Under the pieces are notes generated by a model. The model was not told the origin of the DNA and searched no databases. It was given only the letters and a program-made list of their open reading frames with translations. DNA of 64,000 nucleotides from Clostridia bacterium (GTDB lineage: Bacteria; Bacillota_A; Clostridia; TANB77; CAG-508): positions 1 to 64,000 of the forward strand of contig JAAVZD010000014.1 of assembly GCA_022791475.1 (NCBI GenBank). The letters run 5' to 3'. The first letter of the stretch is position 1, and each line of letters starts with the position of its first letter. The position numbers and the translations under genes are program-made. Below, piece by piece: positions 45,385 through 54,192 of the stretch.

Positions 45385-45939
45385 TTGGAAGATAATACAT
45401 GGCTAAAATTGTATAGAAAACTTTTGAAGTCTCCCATTTTTGAAAATGAAAAAGCATTGAAAATTTGGATATGGTGTTTGTTAAAAGCAACGCATATTGA
45501 ACGAGAACAGTTAGTAGGACAACAAATAGTACATTTAGAAAAAGGTCAATTTATATTTGGAAGAAATAAAGCATCTGAAGAATTAAAAATGACAGAAAGT
45601 ACAATTTATAAATACATAAAACTTTTAGAAAAATTACAGATGATTAGTATAAATAGTAACAACAAATTTTCAATTGTAACTATTGAAAAATGGGAAGATT
45701 ATCAAGATAAAAAACAAGAAGACAACAACAAAATAACAACAGAAGAACAACAAAGTAACACAAACAAGAATGTAAAGAATATTTATTATTTATTTAATAT
45801 ATATAAGGCGAAAATTTCTGGTCGAAGTTTTGGCGAAAAAATCAAATTAATAAATGAGTGTAAAAATTCAAAAGAATATATGCAGTTAGATTTAGAAGAA
45901 CAAAATAATTTATTTAATGAATTAATGAAAATTAAGTAG
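45385..45939 (+). CDS. Phage replication initiator-like winged-helix protein
   Basis: 184 residues, TTG start after AAAGGTGGGAG. N-terminus 'WLKLYRKLLKSPIFENEKALKIWIWCLL...GQFIFGRNKAS' is the common winged-helix start of phage replication proteins; the C-terminus is shorter than DnaD-type forms. Likely binds the origin. Confidence 0.72.
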   Translation: MEDNTWLKLYRKLLKSPIFENEKALKIWIWCLLKATHIEREQLVGQQIVHLEKGQFIFGRNKASEELKMTESTIYKYIKLLEKLQMISINSNNKFSIVTIEKWEDYQDKKQEDNNKITTEEQQSNTNKNVKNIYYLFNIYKAKISGRSFGEKIKLINECKNSKEYMQLDLEEQNNLFNELMKIK

Positions 45940-45952
45940 AGGTGATAAACAA

Positions 45953-46261
45953 ATGAATAAAAATATAAAAAGAGTAGTTAAACAAACACTACAAGAAGAT
46001 ACATATGCAAGAGAAGATGACTGTTATTTAATAATGCAAGTATTACAGCAAATGTTACCTTGCAATGAAGGTACAGCATTTTCGAAAGTCTTGCAAGGAA
46101 TGAAATATAAAGGAATAAGTTTCGAAGCAATTACACGTGCGAGAAGAAAAGTAATAGAAGAAAATCCACAGCTTAAAGTACAAAATGTGGAAAACATTAG
46201 AAGAAAAGAAGAAGAAAACTATTTTATTGAATATAGTAGAAACATTCCGAGAATTGATTAG
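45953..46261 (+). CDS. Hypothetical phage protein, 102 residues
   Basis: Helical basic protein, possible HTH in 'CNEGTAFSKVLQGMKYKGISFEAITRARRKV'-like region. GAGGTGAT before ATG. No family named. Confidence 0.65.
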   Translation: MNKNIKRVVKQTLQEDTYAREDDCYLIMQVLQQMLPCNEGTAFSKVLQGMKYKGISFEAITRARRKVIEENPQLKVQNVENIRRKEEENYFIEYSRNIPRID

Positions 46262-46270
46262 GAGGTAATT

Positions 46271-46570
46271 ATGATAATAGTAAGTCAAGATAAAGATAAA
46301 ATATTTAATTTTAACAATTTAACACAAATATATATAACTACTGACGAAGATGGAACAGAATACGAAATAAGACGTGAAACTGTAGATAGTTTATATGACA
46401 CATTAGGAGATTATAAAACAGAAAAAAGAGCAAAAGAAGTATTACAAGAAATTATACAGATGATAGAAAATATAAGTTTAGCAAACTTGATGGACAATCT
46501 ACAAATAGCTATTCATGATAGTAATTTTCACGGAGCATTAAGAAGTGTCTATTATATGCCAGAGGAATAG
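46271..46570 (+). CDS. Hypothetical phage protein, 99 residues
   Basis: Starts after AGGAGG; N-terminal beta strands ('IIVSQDKDKIFNF') and helical C-terminus. This type recurs in clostridial phages, function unknown. Confidence 0.68.
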   Translation: MIIVSQDKDKIFNFNNLTQIYITTDEDGTEYEIRRETVDSLYDTLGDYKTEKRAKEVLQEIIQMIENISLANLMDNLQIAIHDSNFHGALRSVYYMPEE

Positions 46571-46573
46571 CTT

Positions 46574-46732
46574 ATGAAACAATTAGAAGAAATGAAAGGA
46601 CTTTGTAGATACTGTATAGGAGATTGTGCAAGATTAGAAGATGAAAATTTTGAAGACACATATCGTTGTTCAGGATTTGAGGCAAAAGAAAAGAATTGGT
46701 ACGAAAGGTACAGAGAGGAATTAAAAAAATGA
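46574..46732 (+). CDS. 52-residue Cys-motif phage protein
   Basis: Begins MKQLEEMKGLCRYCIGDC and has a further Cys in 'YRCSGFE', a four-Cys metal-site layout. Stop overlaps the methyltransferase start (ATGA). Confidence 0.6.
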   Translation: MKQLEEMKGLCRYCIGDCARLEDENFEDTYRCSGFEAKEKNWYERYREELKK

Positions 46733-47509
46733 AATACGAAGATATGTTAAATACAATAACATTAGGTAATAGTTATGAATTAATAAAAAATATTCCAGAT
46801 AAAAGTATAGATTTAGTTATTATAGATCCACCTTATGAAATAAAGCAAATGTCAGGAGGAGGCTGTTTGACTCATAAAAATATAAAAAATATGTTTAATG
46901 AATTAAAGCAAAAAGAATTAGATAAAGGGATAAATGAAGAAATATTCACAGAACTATTACGAATTATGAAAAAGCCTAATATATACATATGGTGTAATAA
47001 AACATTAATTCCAAAATTAATAGATTTTTTTGTAAATAAACATAAATTAAAATTTGATTTAATAACTTGGCATAAAACAAATGCAATGCCATTGTGTGGA
47101 GGAAGTTATTTGATAGATACTGAGTATTGTTTATATTTTAGAGAAGGAATAAAAATGAATACATCATATGAAACAGCTACTACTCACTACGAATTGCCAA
47201 TAAATGTACAAGATAAAAAGAAATATAAACATCCTACGATAAAACCGCTAAAAATAATAAAAAATCTAATAATAAATTCAACTAATAAAGGAGATATAGT
47301 CTTAGATTGTTTTAGTCGGAAGTGGAACAACATGTGTAGCATCTAAAGAATTAGAGCGACAATTCATAGGAATAGAAATAGACCCAGAATATTATAAAAT
47401 AAGTTTAGATAGATTAAAAGGGATATTAGCAAATGGTCAAATAAGTTTTGATACATTAGCAGAAAGGGCAAAAGATGAAAATACTAGCAATAGACCCACG
47501 GAAATATAG
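46729..47509 (+). CDS. DNA adenine/cytosine-N4 methyltransferase, split by CGG (+1)
   Basis: 259 residues when joined. Catalytic 'IIDPPYEIK' near residue 27 and a C-terminal SAM loop. The zero frame fails at 'DCFS' followed by CGG (47317-47319); skipping the C gives 'GSGTTCVASKELERQFIGIE', the invariant motif I of beta-class enzymes. Without the shift the protein lacks its SAM site. Protects phage DNA from restriction or marks it for regulation. Start ATG at 46729 with GAGAGGA; the TTG at 46696 is unlikely. Confidence 0.9.
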
Positions 47510-47948
47510 AAAGTGCATTTTGCATAATAGACAGTGAAACATACAAGGTAGAAGCATTTTCAAAAATAGAAAATAATAAATTGCTTGGATTTATGCAAGC
47601 GAACAGCTTACAGTATAGCAAAGTAATAATAGAAATGGTAGCAAGTTATCGGAATGGCTGTAGGTGCTACAGTATTTGATACTTGTGTTTGGATAGGACA
47701 GTTTAAGCAAAAAGCAATAGAGAATGATATTACAGTTGAATATATATATCGTAAAGACGAAAAAATGAATATATGTCATTCAATGAAAGCAAAAGATAGT
47801 AATATAAGACAAGCTCTAATAGATAGATTTGGTGAAGTAGGAACAAAGAAAAATCCGCGGTTGGTTTTATGGATTTAAAGCAGATATATGGCAAGCATAT
47901 GCTGTAGGAATTACATATTTAGACATGAAAAAGAGAGGAGAAATTTAA
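47475..47948 (+). CDS. RuvC-like phage nuclease, needs three +1 shifts at CGG
   Basis: 156 residues when joined. CGG codons at 47499-47501, 47650-47652 and 47858-47860 each lie in the frame set by the previous shift, and each skip restores a family glycine: 'AIDPGNIES', 'MVASYGMAVG' and 'KKNPGWFYGF'. Without shifts only 20 residues are made. The restored protein has RuvC-type acidic residues (Asp in 'AIDPG', Glu in 'IIEMVA', Asp in 'ADIWQAYAVG'). Likely resolves DNA junctions. Overlaps the methyltransferase end by 35 bp. Confidence 0.88.
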
Positions 47949-47949
47949 A

Positions 47950-48246
47950 ATGTTAAATATATTATTTTACACATTAGCAACTATAACAATAATAATAGCG
48001 TTAATAAATATTGTTATAGCAAAACAAAATAAAATAAAAATAGATTACAAAAAAAGATATATAGAAAGTTGCAGGATAATAATATTAACACTTGTAGCAC
48101 TTATGATTATATATGCAAAAATAGATGATAAAGATAATTACATACAAAACATAGAAACAAAACTAAACATATATGAGCAAAGTTATGACAATTTTGTGTT
48201 AGAAGATAGTTTGAGGCAGAGTGATATATATGAAAGAGTTCGATAA
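47950..48246 (+). CDS. Two-span membrane phage protein, 98 residues
   Basis: Two hydrophobic helices (about 3-22 and 42-60) and a charged C-terminus. GAGAGGAG lies in the end of the RuvC-like gene. Function unknown. Confidence 0.65.
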   Translation: MLNILFYTLATITIIIALINIVIAKQNKIKIDYKKRYIESCRIIILTLVALMIIYAKIDDKDNYIQNIETKLNIYEQSYDNFVLEDSLRQSDIYERVR

Positions 48247-48874
48247 AATATACATAGCAAAATATAAAGACATTTTAACAATAGGACAAATTGCTGAAGA
48301 TATGAGAACTACACAAAAGAACATAAATAAAATATTAGAAGAACTAAAAGAAACAGGTTTAGATACAATATATAAAAATATTTCAGACGAAGAATGGGAA
48401 AAGTTAGAAAATAAAACAGATATGTACATACTGAAAAAATATATGAATTTATCAAGAAAAAATAATGATAAAGCATTTAAAGAATTAATAAATGAATTTA
48501 ATAAAATAGATTTAATAGAAAGTATAAGAAAATTTCCAGTGTATGAACTAAAAAAAGATAATTTCAATTTTAATTACTTTTATGAAAAAGATTTTAAAAA
48601 TGAAGAATGGAAAAAAGTAGGAAATTTAAATTACAAAGTTAGTAATTATGGAAGAATAAAAAATACTAATACTAAAAAATTAAAACAACTTAAATTCAAT
48701 AAATATGGAATGCAAGTAATTTTATGGAACAATAGTAAATCGTGGACTATAACAATATCAAGATTAGTAGCAGAAATGTTTATAAGAAAAGTAAATAAAA
48801 ACGAAAGAGTTATACATAAAAATGGAAATACAAGAGATAATTATTACAAAAATTTAGAAATAGTAAATAAATAA
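48230..48874 (+). CDS. NUMOD4/HNH homing-type endonuclease
   Basis: 214 residues. C-terminal part 'EEWKKVGNLNYKVSNYGRIKN' is the NUMOD4 motif and 'ISRLVAEMFI...VIHKNGNTRDNYYKNLEIV' an HNH core (His in 'IHKNGN'). The N-terminus carries an HTH-like region ('LTIGQIAEDMRTTQKNINKIL'). Free-standing homing endonucleases of this sort insert between phage genes; its start overlaps the membrane protein gene. Confidence 0.82.
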   Translation: MKEFDKIYIAKYKDILTIGQIAEDMRTTQKNINKILEELKETGLDTIYKNISDEEWEKLENKTDMYILKKYMNLSRKNNDKAFKELINEFNKIDLIESIRKFPVYELKKDNFNFNYFYEKDFKNEEWKKVGNLNYKVSNYGRIKNTNTKKLKQLKFNKYGMQVILWNNSKSWTITISRLVAEMFIRKVNKNERVIHKNGNTRDNYYKNLEIVNK

Positions 48875-48910
48875 ATTTATTTATTATATTACAAATAAGG
48901 AGGACAAGCT

Positions 48911-49138
48911 ATGAAAGTACCAGAAAAAATAAAAAAAGAAATATATAAATGTGCAAATGCTTATTCTAAAGCTACATTTAGTGAATGTACAATAAGAACG
49001 TGGCTAGGAACGAAAGGATTAGATAACGAAAATAATATTGAAAAAAAACATATAATAGATGCTTTTATAGATTGTATTATATACACAAATGCACCTGGAG
49101 CATTTATAGAAATATTAGAAAATCTAGAGGAGAAATAA
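48911..49138 (+). CDS. Hypothetical phage protein, 75 residues
   Basis: Helical, with 'FSECTIRTWLGTKGL'; AAGGAGGACAAG before ATG. Convergent with the next - strand gene. Confidence 0.65.
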   Translation: MKVPEKIKKEIYKCANAYSKATFSECTIRTWLGTKGLDNENNIEKKHIIDAFIDCIIYTNAPGAFIEILENLEEK

Positions 49139-49177
49139 CTTATGACAGAGGAAGAAAAAAGAAATGTATAAGCATTT

Positions 49178-49841
49178 CTAAAAGAAGTCAAAATTAGTAG
49201 TGCCAAGACAATAATAACTTCTTATAACTCTATTTTTATCAATTTTTACTCTAAATGCAAAATGTTTAAATTGACCGTTTATAGCATATTAAAGTTTTAA
49301 AAGCTTCAATACTATTTTCAATTTTATGAAGTTGATTAAAATAACTAACACTATCACCTTCAACAGAATGCAAAAACTCTAGTAACGTTCTTTTAGATAA
49401 ATGCTTTCCTATTAAGTCTTTTTCTATAAAACCTAATAAATCGTAAGCATCTTGCGGAAAAGCACGAGAAATAACTAACTTATCATCAATAATTTCTTTA
49501 TTAACAATGTAAGAATCATTTTGTTCATTAATTAGATTGCAAGAACAAGCTTCTTTAATACTAATACTTAAATTATATGATGTGATTCTACCACGACCAT
49601 CTTTCTTTTTAGAAAGTTTAACAGTATTAATTTCTGTTTCATCAGAATTAACACGAGAAATTACTAGTTTGTTATCAACAATTGTTTTCTGAAGAGCAAA
49701 AGAACAGTTATCATTATCAACAAAGTTAAGTTTTTGAGCTTCACTAGAACTAACATTTAAAGTAAAAGATGAGAAAAGTTTTTTATTATTTAATTTTTTA
49801 TACAGTTTAACACCGTCGTAATGTTTGTTTTTGACAGGCAT
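49178..49841 (-). CDS. Unknown prophage regulator-like protein, end extended by CGG (+1)
   Basis: 191 residues in the zero frame, ending 'LICYKRSI' at 49266. The R is CGG (49277-49275); skipping its C opens 31 more codons ('GQFKHFAFRVKIDKNRVIRS...') to a stop at 49178, total 220 residues. Two internal repeats end in '(V/I)DNKLVISR' and '(I)DDKLVISR', AbrB-like in look. AGGAGGAATATT before ATG. Four AACGTAACGCAT boxes upstream suggest an autoregulator. The extension is plausible but has no family check. Confidence 0.6.
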
Positions 49842-49877
49842 AATATTCCTCCTTAAAATTAAATAATATTATACTAC

Positions 49878-50045
49878 AACGTAACGCATAAATCAAGATA
49901 AAAAATAAATAAAAAAATATGTAAAAAAAAGAGTTATACCGTAACGCATAAAATAAAAATAGAAATTAGACATTAAAAGAAGTATAACGTAACGCATGAA
50001 TTGAGAGTAAAAAATATGTAAAAAAGAATTATAACGTAACGCAAG
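49878..50045. repeat. Four AACGTAACGCAT direct repeats
   Basis: Boxes at 49878-49890, 49938-49950 (one change), 49986-49998 and 50033-50045, spaced 60, 48 and 47 bp, in the divergent region between the - strand gene at 49841 and the + strand gene at 50062. Near-integral helical spacing of the last three suggests cooperative protein binding. Confidence 0.8.
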
Positions 50046-50061
50046 AAAGGAGAAAAATAAT

Positions 50062-50298
50062 ATGGAATATCCAAAAACAACAGGTGGAGAACCACAAAAC
50101 TATAATATGAATTTTTATCAAGTAAGAGCACAACAAGGTTGGCAATGTCCTATATGTAAAAGAGTATTAGCACCATTTGTACCAGAATGTCCTTGTAGTG
50201 GGCAAGGTATGAAAACATTTACAACTGTTAATGTAGGAGGAAAACAAATATTTAACAATGAAACACTTAATTTAAATAGTAAAGGAGAAAAGCAATGA
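50062..50298 (+). CDS. Zinc-ribbon phage protein, 78 residues
   Basis: 'CPICKRVLAPFVPECPC' is a short zinc ribbon common in phage accessory proteins. The start follows GAAAGGAG within the last AACGTAACGCA box region. Confidence 0.72.
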   Translation: MEYPKTTGGEPQNYNMNFYQVRAQQGWQCPICKRVLAPFVPECPCSGQGMKTFTTVNVGGKQIFNNETLNLNSKGEKQ

Positions 50299-50525
50299 AA
50301 TGTATAGAATGTAAATATTGTAAACAAATAGGAAGGCAACAAAGTCAAAAAGCAAGATTAGGAAGAAAAACATATTATTGTAAAAATCCCAAAGTTTATA
50401 AAATGAAAGATGAAAAAGGATATCCATTATATAATTTTATAGGTTTTGGAGATACGACAATAGAAAGCCCTTTAAAGTTAAAAACAAGTAAAAAATGGTG
50501 TCCATTGAAAGGAGAAAAAGAATGA
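50295..50525 (+). CDS. Cys-rich phage protein, 76 residues
   Basis: 'MKCIECKYCKQIG' and 'YYCKNPKVY', with a late Cys in 'KKWCPLK': probable zinc site. Overlaps the previous gene by 4 bp (ATGA). Confidence 0.68.
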   Translation: MKCIECKYCKQIGRQQSQKARLGRKTYYCKNPKVYKMKDEKGYPLYNFIGFGDTTIESPLKLKTSKKWCPLKGEKE

Positions 50526-50746
50526 AATGTGATAGATGCGAAAGCGATTATGCAGAAGAATATTTCAAAGATAAATATACAAATGAAATAGTATGTTTAG
50601 ACTGCTTATTAGACGGTTGTGAGACAAGCACAACAACACACTATATGTTAGACGGAAACTACTTAGGAAGTGACGATGATATAAACGAAGTGATAGAAAA
50701 TATATGTGATTATACAAGTTTTGAGAAAGTAGAGGAGGAAATATGA
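50522..50746 (+). CDS. Acidic zinc-finger phage protein, 74 residues
   Basis: 'MKCDRCESDYAEEY' and 'CLDCLLDGC' form two CxxC pairs. ATG at 50522 overlaps the previous stop. Acidic C-terminus. Confidence 0.66.
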   Translation: MKCDRCESDYAEEYFKDKYTNEIVCLDCLLDGCETSTTTHYMLDGNYLGSDDDINEVIENICDYTSFEKVEEEI

Positions 50747-51228
50747 GTAAGGCAGATACTATAAAAAAATCAATACAAAGCTTTAAAAAATATATAGACA
50801 ATTTAGAAAAACAACAAAATTATTTATATAACGCAGAAGATTATTACAAAGATGACATTGAGCAAAACGAATTATTGCTAAAAATGTTACATTCAGTATT
50901 AAACTACATAGACAATTCTATATCTAAAGAAGAATATAACAAGATAAAAGAAGAAAATGAAATGTTAAAACAAGAAAAAAAGAGTAGAATAATTGGCAAA
51001 TATGGAGAAATGAAAGTACACGACTTGATAAAACAAACATTATCAAAAGATTTTATATCTAAAGAAGCAATAGAAGAGAAGATAGAAGAATTAAATAAAG
51101 GAATTAAAAGAGATATGGAAAATCATAATAAAGTTAAAGCTGAAAGTTGGAAGATAGCAATACATAGAAGTATGACACAAAAAATTGAAACAAAAAAAGT
51201 TTTACATGAATTACTGGAGGGAAAATAA
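50743..51228 (+). CDS. Coiled-coil phage protein, 161 residues
   Basis: Long helices with Lys/Glu heptads; ATGA overlap with the gene before. No family recognised. Confidence 0.65.
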   Translation: MSKADTIKKSIQSFKKYIDNLEKQQNYLYNAEDYYKDDIEQNELLLKMLHSVLNYIDNSISKEEYNKIKEENEMLKQEKKSRIIGKYGEMKVHDLIKQTLSKDFISKEAIEEKIEELNKGIKRDMENHNKVKAESWKIAIHRSMTQKIETKKVLHELLEGK

Positions 51229-51229
51229 T

Positions 51230-51583
51230 ATGTTAAAAATAAAAGATGATGTAGATTTAAATATATTGATTAAAGAATATGGATTTAAACCTGAATATGA
51301 CAAAGATACAGGAAAATTGATAGAACTATATAGAATAAATGGTTATTATTTAGGAGAAAGGGAAAGAAGAAGGAAGTCAGCGACAATAACTAAAGATGAA
51401 AACTGGAATTATGATAAATTACATAGAGACTTTAAGGAATTTTGGTTCATAAAACCTTTCACAAGAGAATTAAAAGCATATAAAACACATGCTAACTGCA
51501 GAGTTTTAACGTTAGATATAGACGATTATGAAATATTATACGATTTAATCAAAGCAGATTTAGTAGAAAAAGTAAATACATAA
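51230..51583 (+). CDS. Hypothetical phage protein, 117 residues
   Basis: ATG at 51230, CTGGAGGG upstream; the earlier ATG at 51185 lies inside the previous gene. Mixed alpha/beta, no family recognised. Confidence 0.65.
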   Translation: MLKIKDDVDLNILIKEYGFKPEYDKDTGKLIELYRINGYYLGERERRRKSATITKDENWNYDKLHRDFKEFWFIKPFTRELKAYKTHANCRVLTLDIDDYEILYDLIKADLVEKVNT

Positions 51584-51599
51584 GAAAGAAGATGATAAT

Positions 51600-51917
51600 A
51601 TGATATTAGGAAAAGATAAAAAAACATTTGAAGAAATAGAACAACAAATAATAGAAATAAGACTAGAAAATGTAAGATTGCAAAGTAAAATAGATGAAAA
51701 AGAGAAAACTAATCTTCAATATAGAGAAATAGTTAAAGAATTTGAAAACTTAGTAAAAGCCATGTTGTTTAAATTTAATAATTATCAAATAGAAATTGAT
51801 AAAGATGATATAAGAAAAGCAGAAAAAGGAGAAATATACATAGAACAAAGCTATATGAAATTTGCTAAAATAGTTAAGCTAATATTTAAAGAAAATAAAA
51901 TAAAGAATAAACCATAA
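51600..51917 (+). CDS. Coiled-coil phage protein, 105 residues
   Basis: Glu/Lys-rich helical protein. Weak ribosome site AAGAAGATGAT; position in a tight operon supports it. Confidence 0.6.
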   Translation: MILGKDKKTFEEIEQQIIEIRLENVRLQSKIDEKEKTNLQYREIVKEFENLVKAMLFKFNNYQIEIDKDDIRKAEKGEIYIEQSYMKFAKIVKLIFKENKIKNKP

Positions 51918-51932
51918 TGCAAGAGTGATAAT

Positions 51933-52022
51933 ATGTTAGTAAGTCAAAATAAATTTGATAAAAGCCAAAGTAAATATACATGTGATAGATGCAAAAAAGA
52001 GTTATCTAAGTTAGAGGAATAG
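51933..52022 (+). CDS. 29-residue phage peptide with CxxC
   Basis: MLVSQNKFDKSQ... with 'CDRCKKEL'. May be a small zinc peptide or a remnant of a longer zinc-ribbon gene. Weak ribosome site. Confidence 0.35.
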   Translation: MLVSQNKFDKSQSKYTCDRCKKELSKLEE

Positions 52023-52053
52023 AAAGAAGCAAATAAGTAGGAGGTACAAAAGA

Positions 52054-52605
52054 ATGCAATACATAAAAGAAGATATAGAAAATATGTTAAAAGAGCATAA
52101 ACAAAATGAGGGTAAGCTATTTGAAATAGAATTAAAAATAGATGAGTATCAAAATAGATTAGATTATGCAGGAACTGTGTATGAAGATACAGAGAAAGAA
52201 GTAATAGAAAATATGCAACTTGCAGGGCAACCTTATGACTCAATACATAGTAATACAAATAAAATATCTGATAAAGTAGCAAATACAGCTCTAAATTACG
52301 AAAAAGAACAATATCATATAAACAAAGAAGATAGGACCTTTTTAGAGAATGAAATAGTAAGACTAAATGAAGAAAAAAACATATTAAATAAAAAAATAGT
52401 AAGGGTAAAAAACTGGTTAGATAAAATCAATGAAAAAGAAGAATTTGTACTAAAGGAATTTTATATAAATAATAAAGGAAAAGACTGGAATAAGGTAGTT
52501 GACGAATATAACGAAAAATATAAAAAGAAGACATTAACAGATAGACAATTAAGAACAATAAGAGATAAAGCAATACAAAACGTGCTAAAAATTGTGAATG
52601 TATAA
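52054..52605 (+). CDS. ArpU/RinA-like late transcription regulator
   Basis: 183 residues: N-terminal coiled coil, C-terminal sigma-region-4-like part 'EEFVLKEFYINNKGKDWNKVV...LTDRQLRTIRDKAI'. Such proteins switch on late phage genes. It is the last early gene, just before a 0.6-kb noncoding region and the packaging module, its usual place. Confidence 0.75.
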   Translation: MQYIKEDIENMLKEHKQNEGKLFEIELKIDEYQNRLDYAGTVYEDTEKEVIENMQLAGQPYDSIHSNTNKISDKVANTALNYEKEQYHINKEDRTFLENEIVRLNEEKNILNKKIVRVKNWLDKINEKEEFVLKEFYINNKGKDWNKVVDEYNEKYKKKTLTDRQLRTIRDKAIQNVLKIVNV

Positions 52606-53221
52606 AAACTTCCTCAAAGCTTCCTTAAAAATGTATAGACAAGTTCCTATACTATTATATATAATTACAATAGAATAAATATAAAAGAAAGGCAAGGTTC
52701 CTTATTCTTTCTTTTATGTTATGAATTTTATTACTAGCACAGTCAGAAATGGCTCATAGTCCAGGTGCAAATTATAAAAAGTTTATCAACAGTTGCATGA
52801 AAAAAGTTTCATAGAGATTGTACTTAACAGTCTCTTACCAGTACCAGTAGTGGTCGATACTTTTCTTACGTTAAAAACTATAAGAAAAGTGAAAAACTAC
52901 AATTAAGAGTTAGTTATATTTATTATAGCTAGCTCTTTTATAATGCTTATTAATGATACTAGATAAATTAATATAAATAAGGTTGATATTGATAGTATGA
53001 CCTCCTTTCAAAAAAATATTGTATGTAGAAGAATAAAAGACAATTCTAGTTAAGTCTTTTTTTATAAAACTGTATGAAGTATATAAACATAGATAGCAGA
53101 ACAGCGAAAGTAGATATTAATCGAAGTAATATCGAAATAATGCTGTTTTATTCTAGATTGCAATTATCTATAACTTATATATTTCATAGAGTTTTATAAA
53201 AATACAAAGGAAACAAAAGAT
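52606..53221. other. 616-bp structured noncoding region before the packaging genes
   Basis: No credible gene. Holds several strong hairpins: 52681-52717 (11 bp), 52859-52890 (ACTTTTCTTA/TAAGAAAAGT) and 52905-52937 (14 bp with two G-T pairs, AAGAGTTAGTTATA/TATAGCTAGCTCTT). Its sequence is less repetitive than other gaps. It may hold the late promoter, a small RNA or the packaging site. Confidence 0.6.
52681..52717 (+). terminator. Early-operon terminator-like hairpin
   Basis: ATAAAAGAAAG pairs perfectly with CTTTCTTTTAT, with an inner AAGG/CCTT pairing. Confidence 0.55.
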
Positions 53222-53479
53222 ATGGAGCAATGTTTAATAGATAATAAAGTATGTTCAGAACAAAACAGAAGATGTAAAGTCTGTAAATTAAATGATTGTA
53301 GGAGAACAGTACAAATGATAGAAGATGAACAAAAGTGGATAGATAAAGAGAATTTAGAAAAGCTGAAGAAGGAACTTCCAGAAGAATGTCAAAAATGCAA
53401 TATATTTCGAATAATAAATTTAGAGAAGCAAAAAGTATATTGTGCTTATAGAATAAAAGAAAGGTGTATGTTAAAATAA
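53222..53479 (+). CDS. Cys-rich phage protein, 85 residues
   Basis: Eight cysteines in pairs ('CKVCKLNDCRR', 'CQKCNIFR') suggest a zinc or Fe-S site. AAAGGAAAC before ATG. First gene of the late region. Confidence 0.68.
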   Translation: MEQCLIDNKVCSEQNRRCKVCKLNDCRRTVQMIEDEQKWIDKENLEKLKKELPEECQKCNIFRIINLEKQKVYCAYRIKERCMLK

Positions 53480-53874
53480 TGAAGAAAGCAAATATTGGAG
53501 ATATATGGATAGTATTAAATCCTAAAATAAAAACTAACAATAAGCATAATATAAGTGTGGAACTAGAACAAAGACCGTGTTTAATCATAGATGATGGACA
53601 CGGTTTTATTATAGAAAAAAGCAATGACTATTTAGGGTTAAAAATAACAACACAAGATAATGGAATAAGAAAAAAGGAAATAAAGAACTGGTATGATGTA
53701 GGATTAAGAGAGAAATCATATTTAAGAATAGAACCACCAATAAAAATAGAAGTCCCACAATTAATTAAGAAAATAGGTCAAATAGATAAATATGATTTAT
53801 ATATGTATTTAAATGAGTTGTCAGACTATTTTAATATAGAAATACTAGAAAATATAAAAAGAAAAGAAGCATAG
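53479..53874 (+). CDS. PemK/MazF-like protein
   Basis: 131 residues; start 'ANIGDIWIVLNP' and 'EQRPCLIIDDG' match the PemK/MazF fold, though the catalytic pattern is not obvious and no antitoxin precedes it. Phage homologues of this kind sit beside Cys-rich proteins at the late-module start. Overlaps the previous stop by 1 base. Confidence 0.62.
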   Translation: MKKANIGDIWIVLNPKIKTNNKHNISVELEQRPCLIIDDGHGFIIEKSNDYLGLKITTQDNGIRKKEIKNWYDVGLREKSYLRIEPPIKIEVPQLIKKIGQIDKYDLYMYLNELSDYFNIEILENIKRKEA

Positions 53875-53896
53875 AAAAAGACTAAGTAAACCTAGC

Positions 53897-54061
53897 CTAA
53901 AACTTTTTCATAATATCTTCAATAGCATAAGAAAAGTGTTCTACATCTTCATCTGTGTTAATACTGAATGCAGCGAAGCCAGTTTCAATATCTTTGAAGA
54001 TAGAAACAGATATAGTACCAATCTTTTCTCCATAATTTTCGTTATTTGTAATATTCAACAT
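53897..54061 (-). CDS. Small - strand phage protein, 54 residues
   Basis: ATG at 54061 with AAAGGAGAA upstream. Contains 'GFAAFSINTDEDVEHFSYAIEDIM'-like region; acidic, function unknown. Oppositely oriented within the late module. Confidence 0.62.
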   Translation of the reverse strand: MLNITNNENYGEKIGTISVSIFKDIETGFAAFSINTDEDVEHFSYAIEDIMKKF

Positions 54062-54192
54062 CCTAATTCTCCTTTCTAGCGAATTGTTCGAAAGTATATA
54101 ACAAATAAAATGCAAAGTCTGTCGAAAAGTGTCGGAAAATTAAAATAAGTAACAGCTTAATAACATAAAATAAATAAAAGTAGGTGAGCGAG

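Noticed and set aside
49139..49170. Nine-codon frame after the gene at 48911
   Set aside because: Too short to support, and it overlaps the probable extended end of the convergent gene.
53479..53874. Complete MazEF/PemIK toxin-antitoxin pair
   Set aside because: The PemK-like protein has no antitoxin-like partner; the upstream gene is a Cys-rich protein, so only a family resemblance is claimed.
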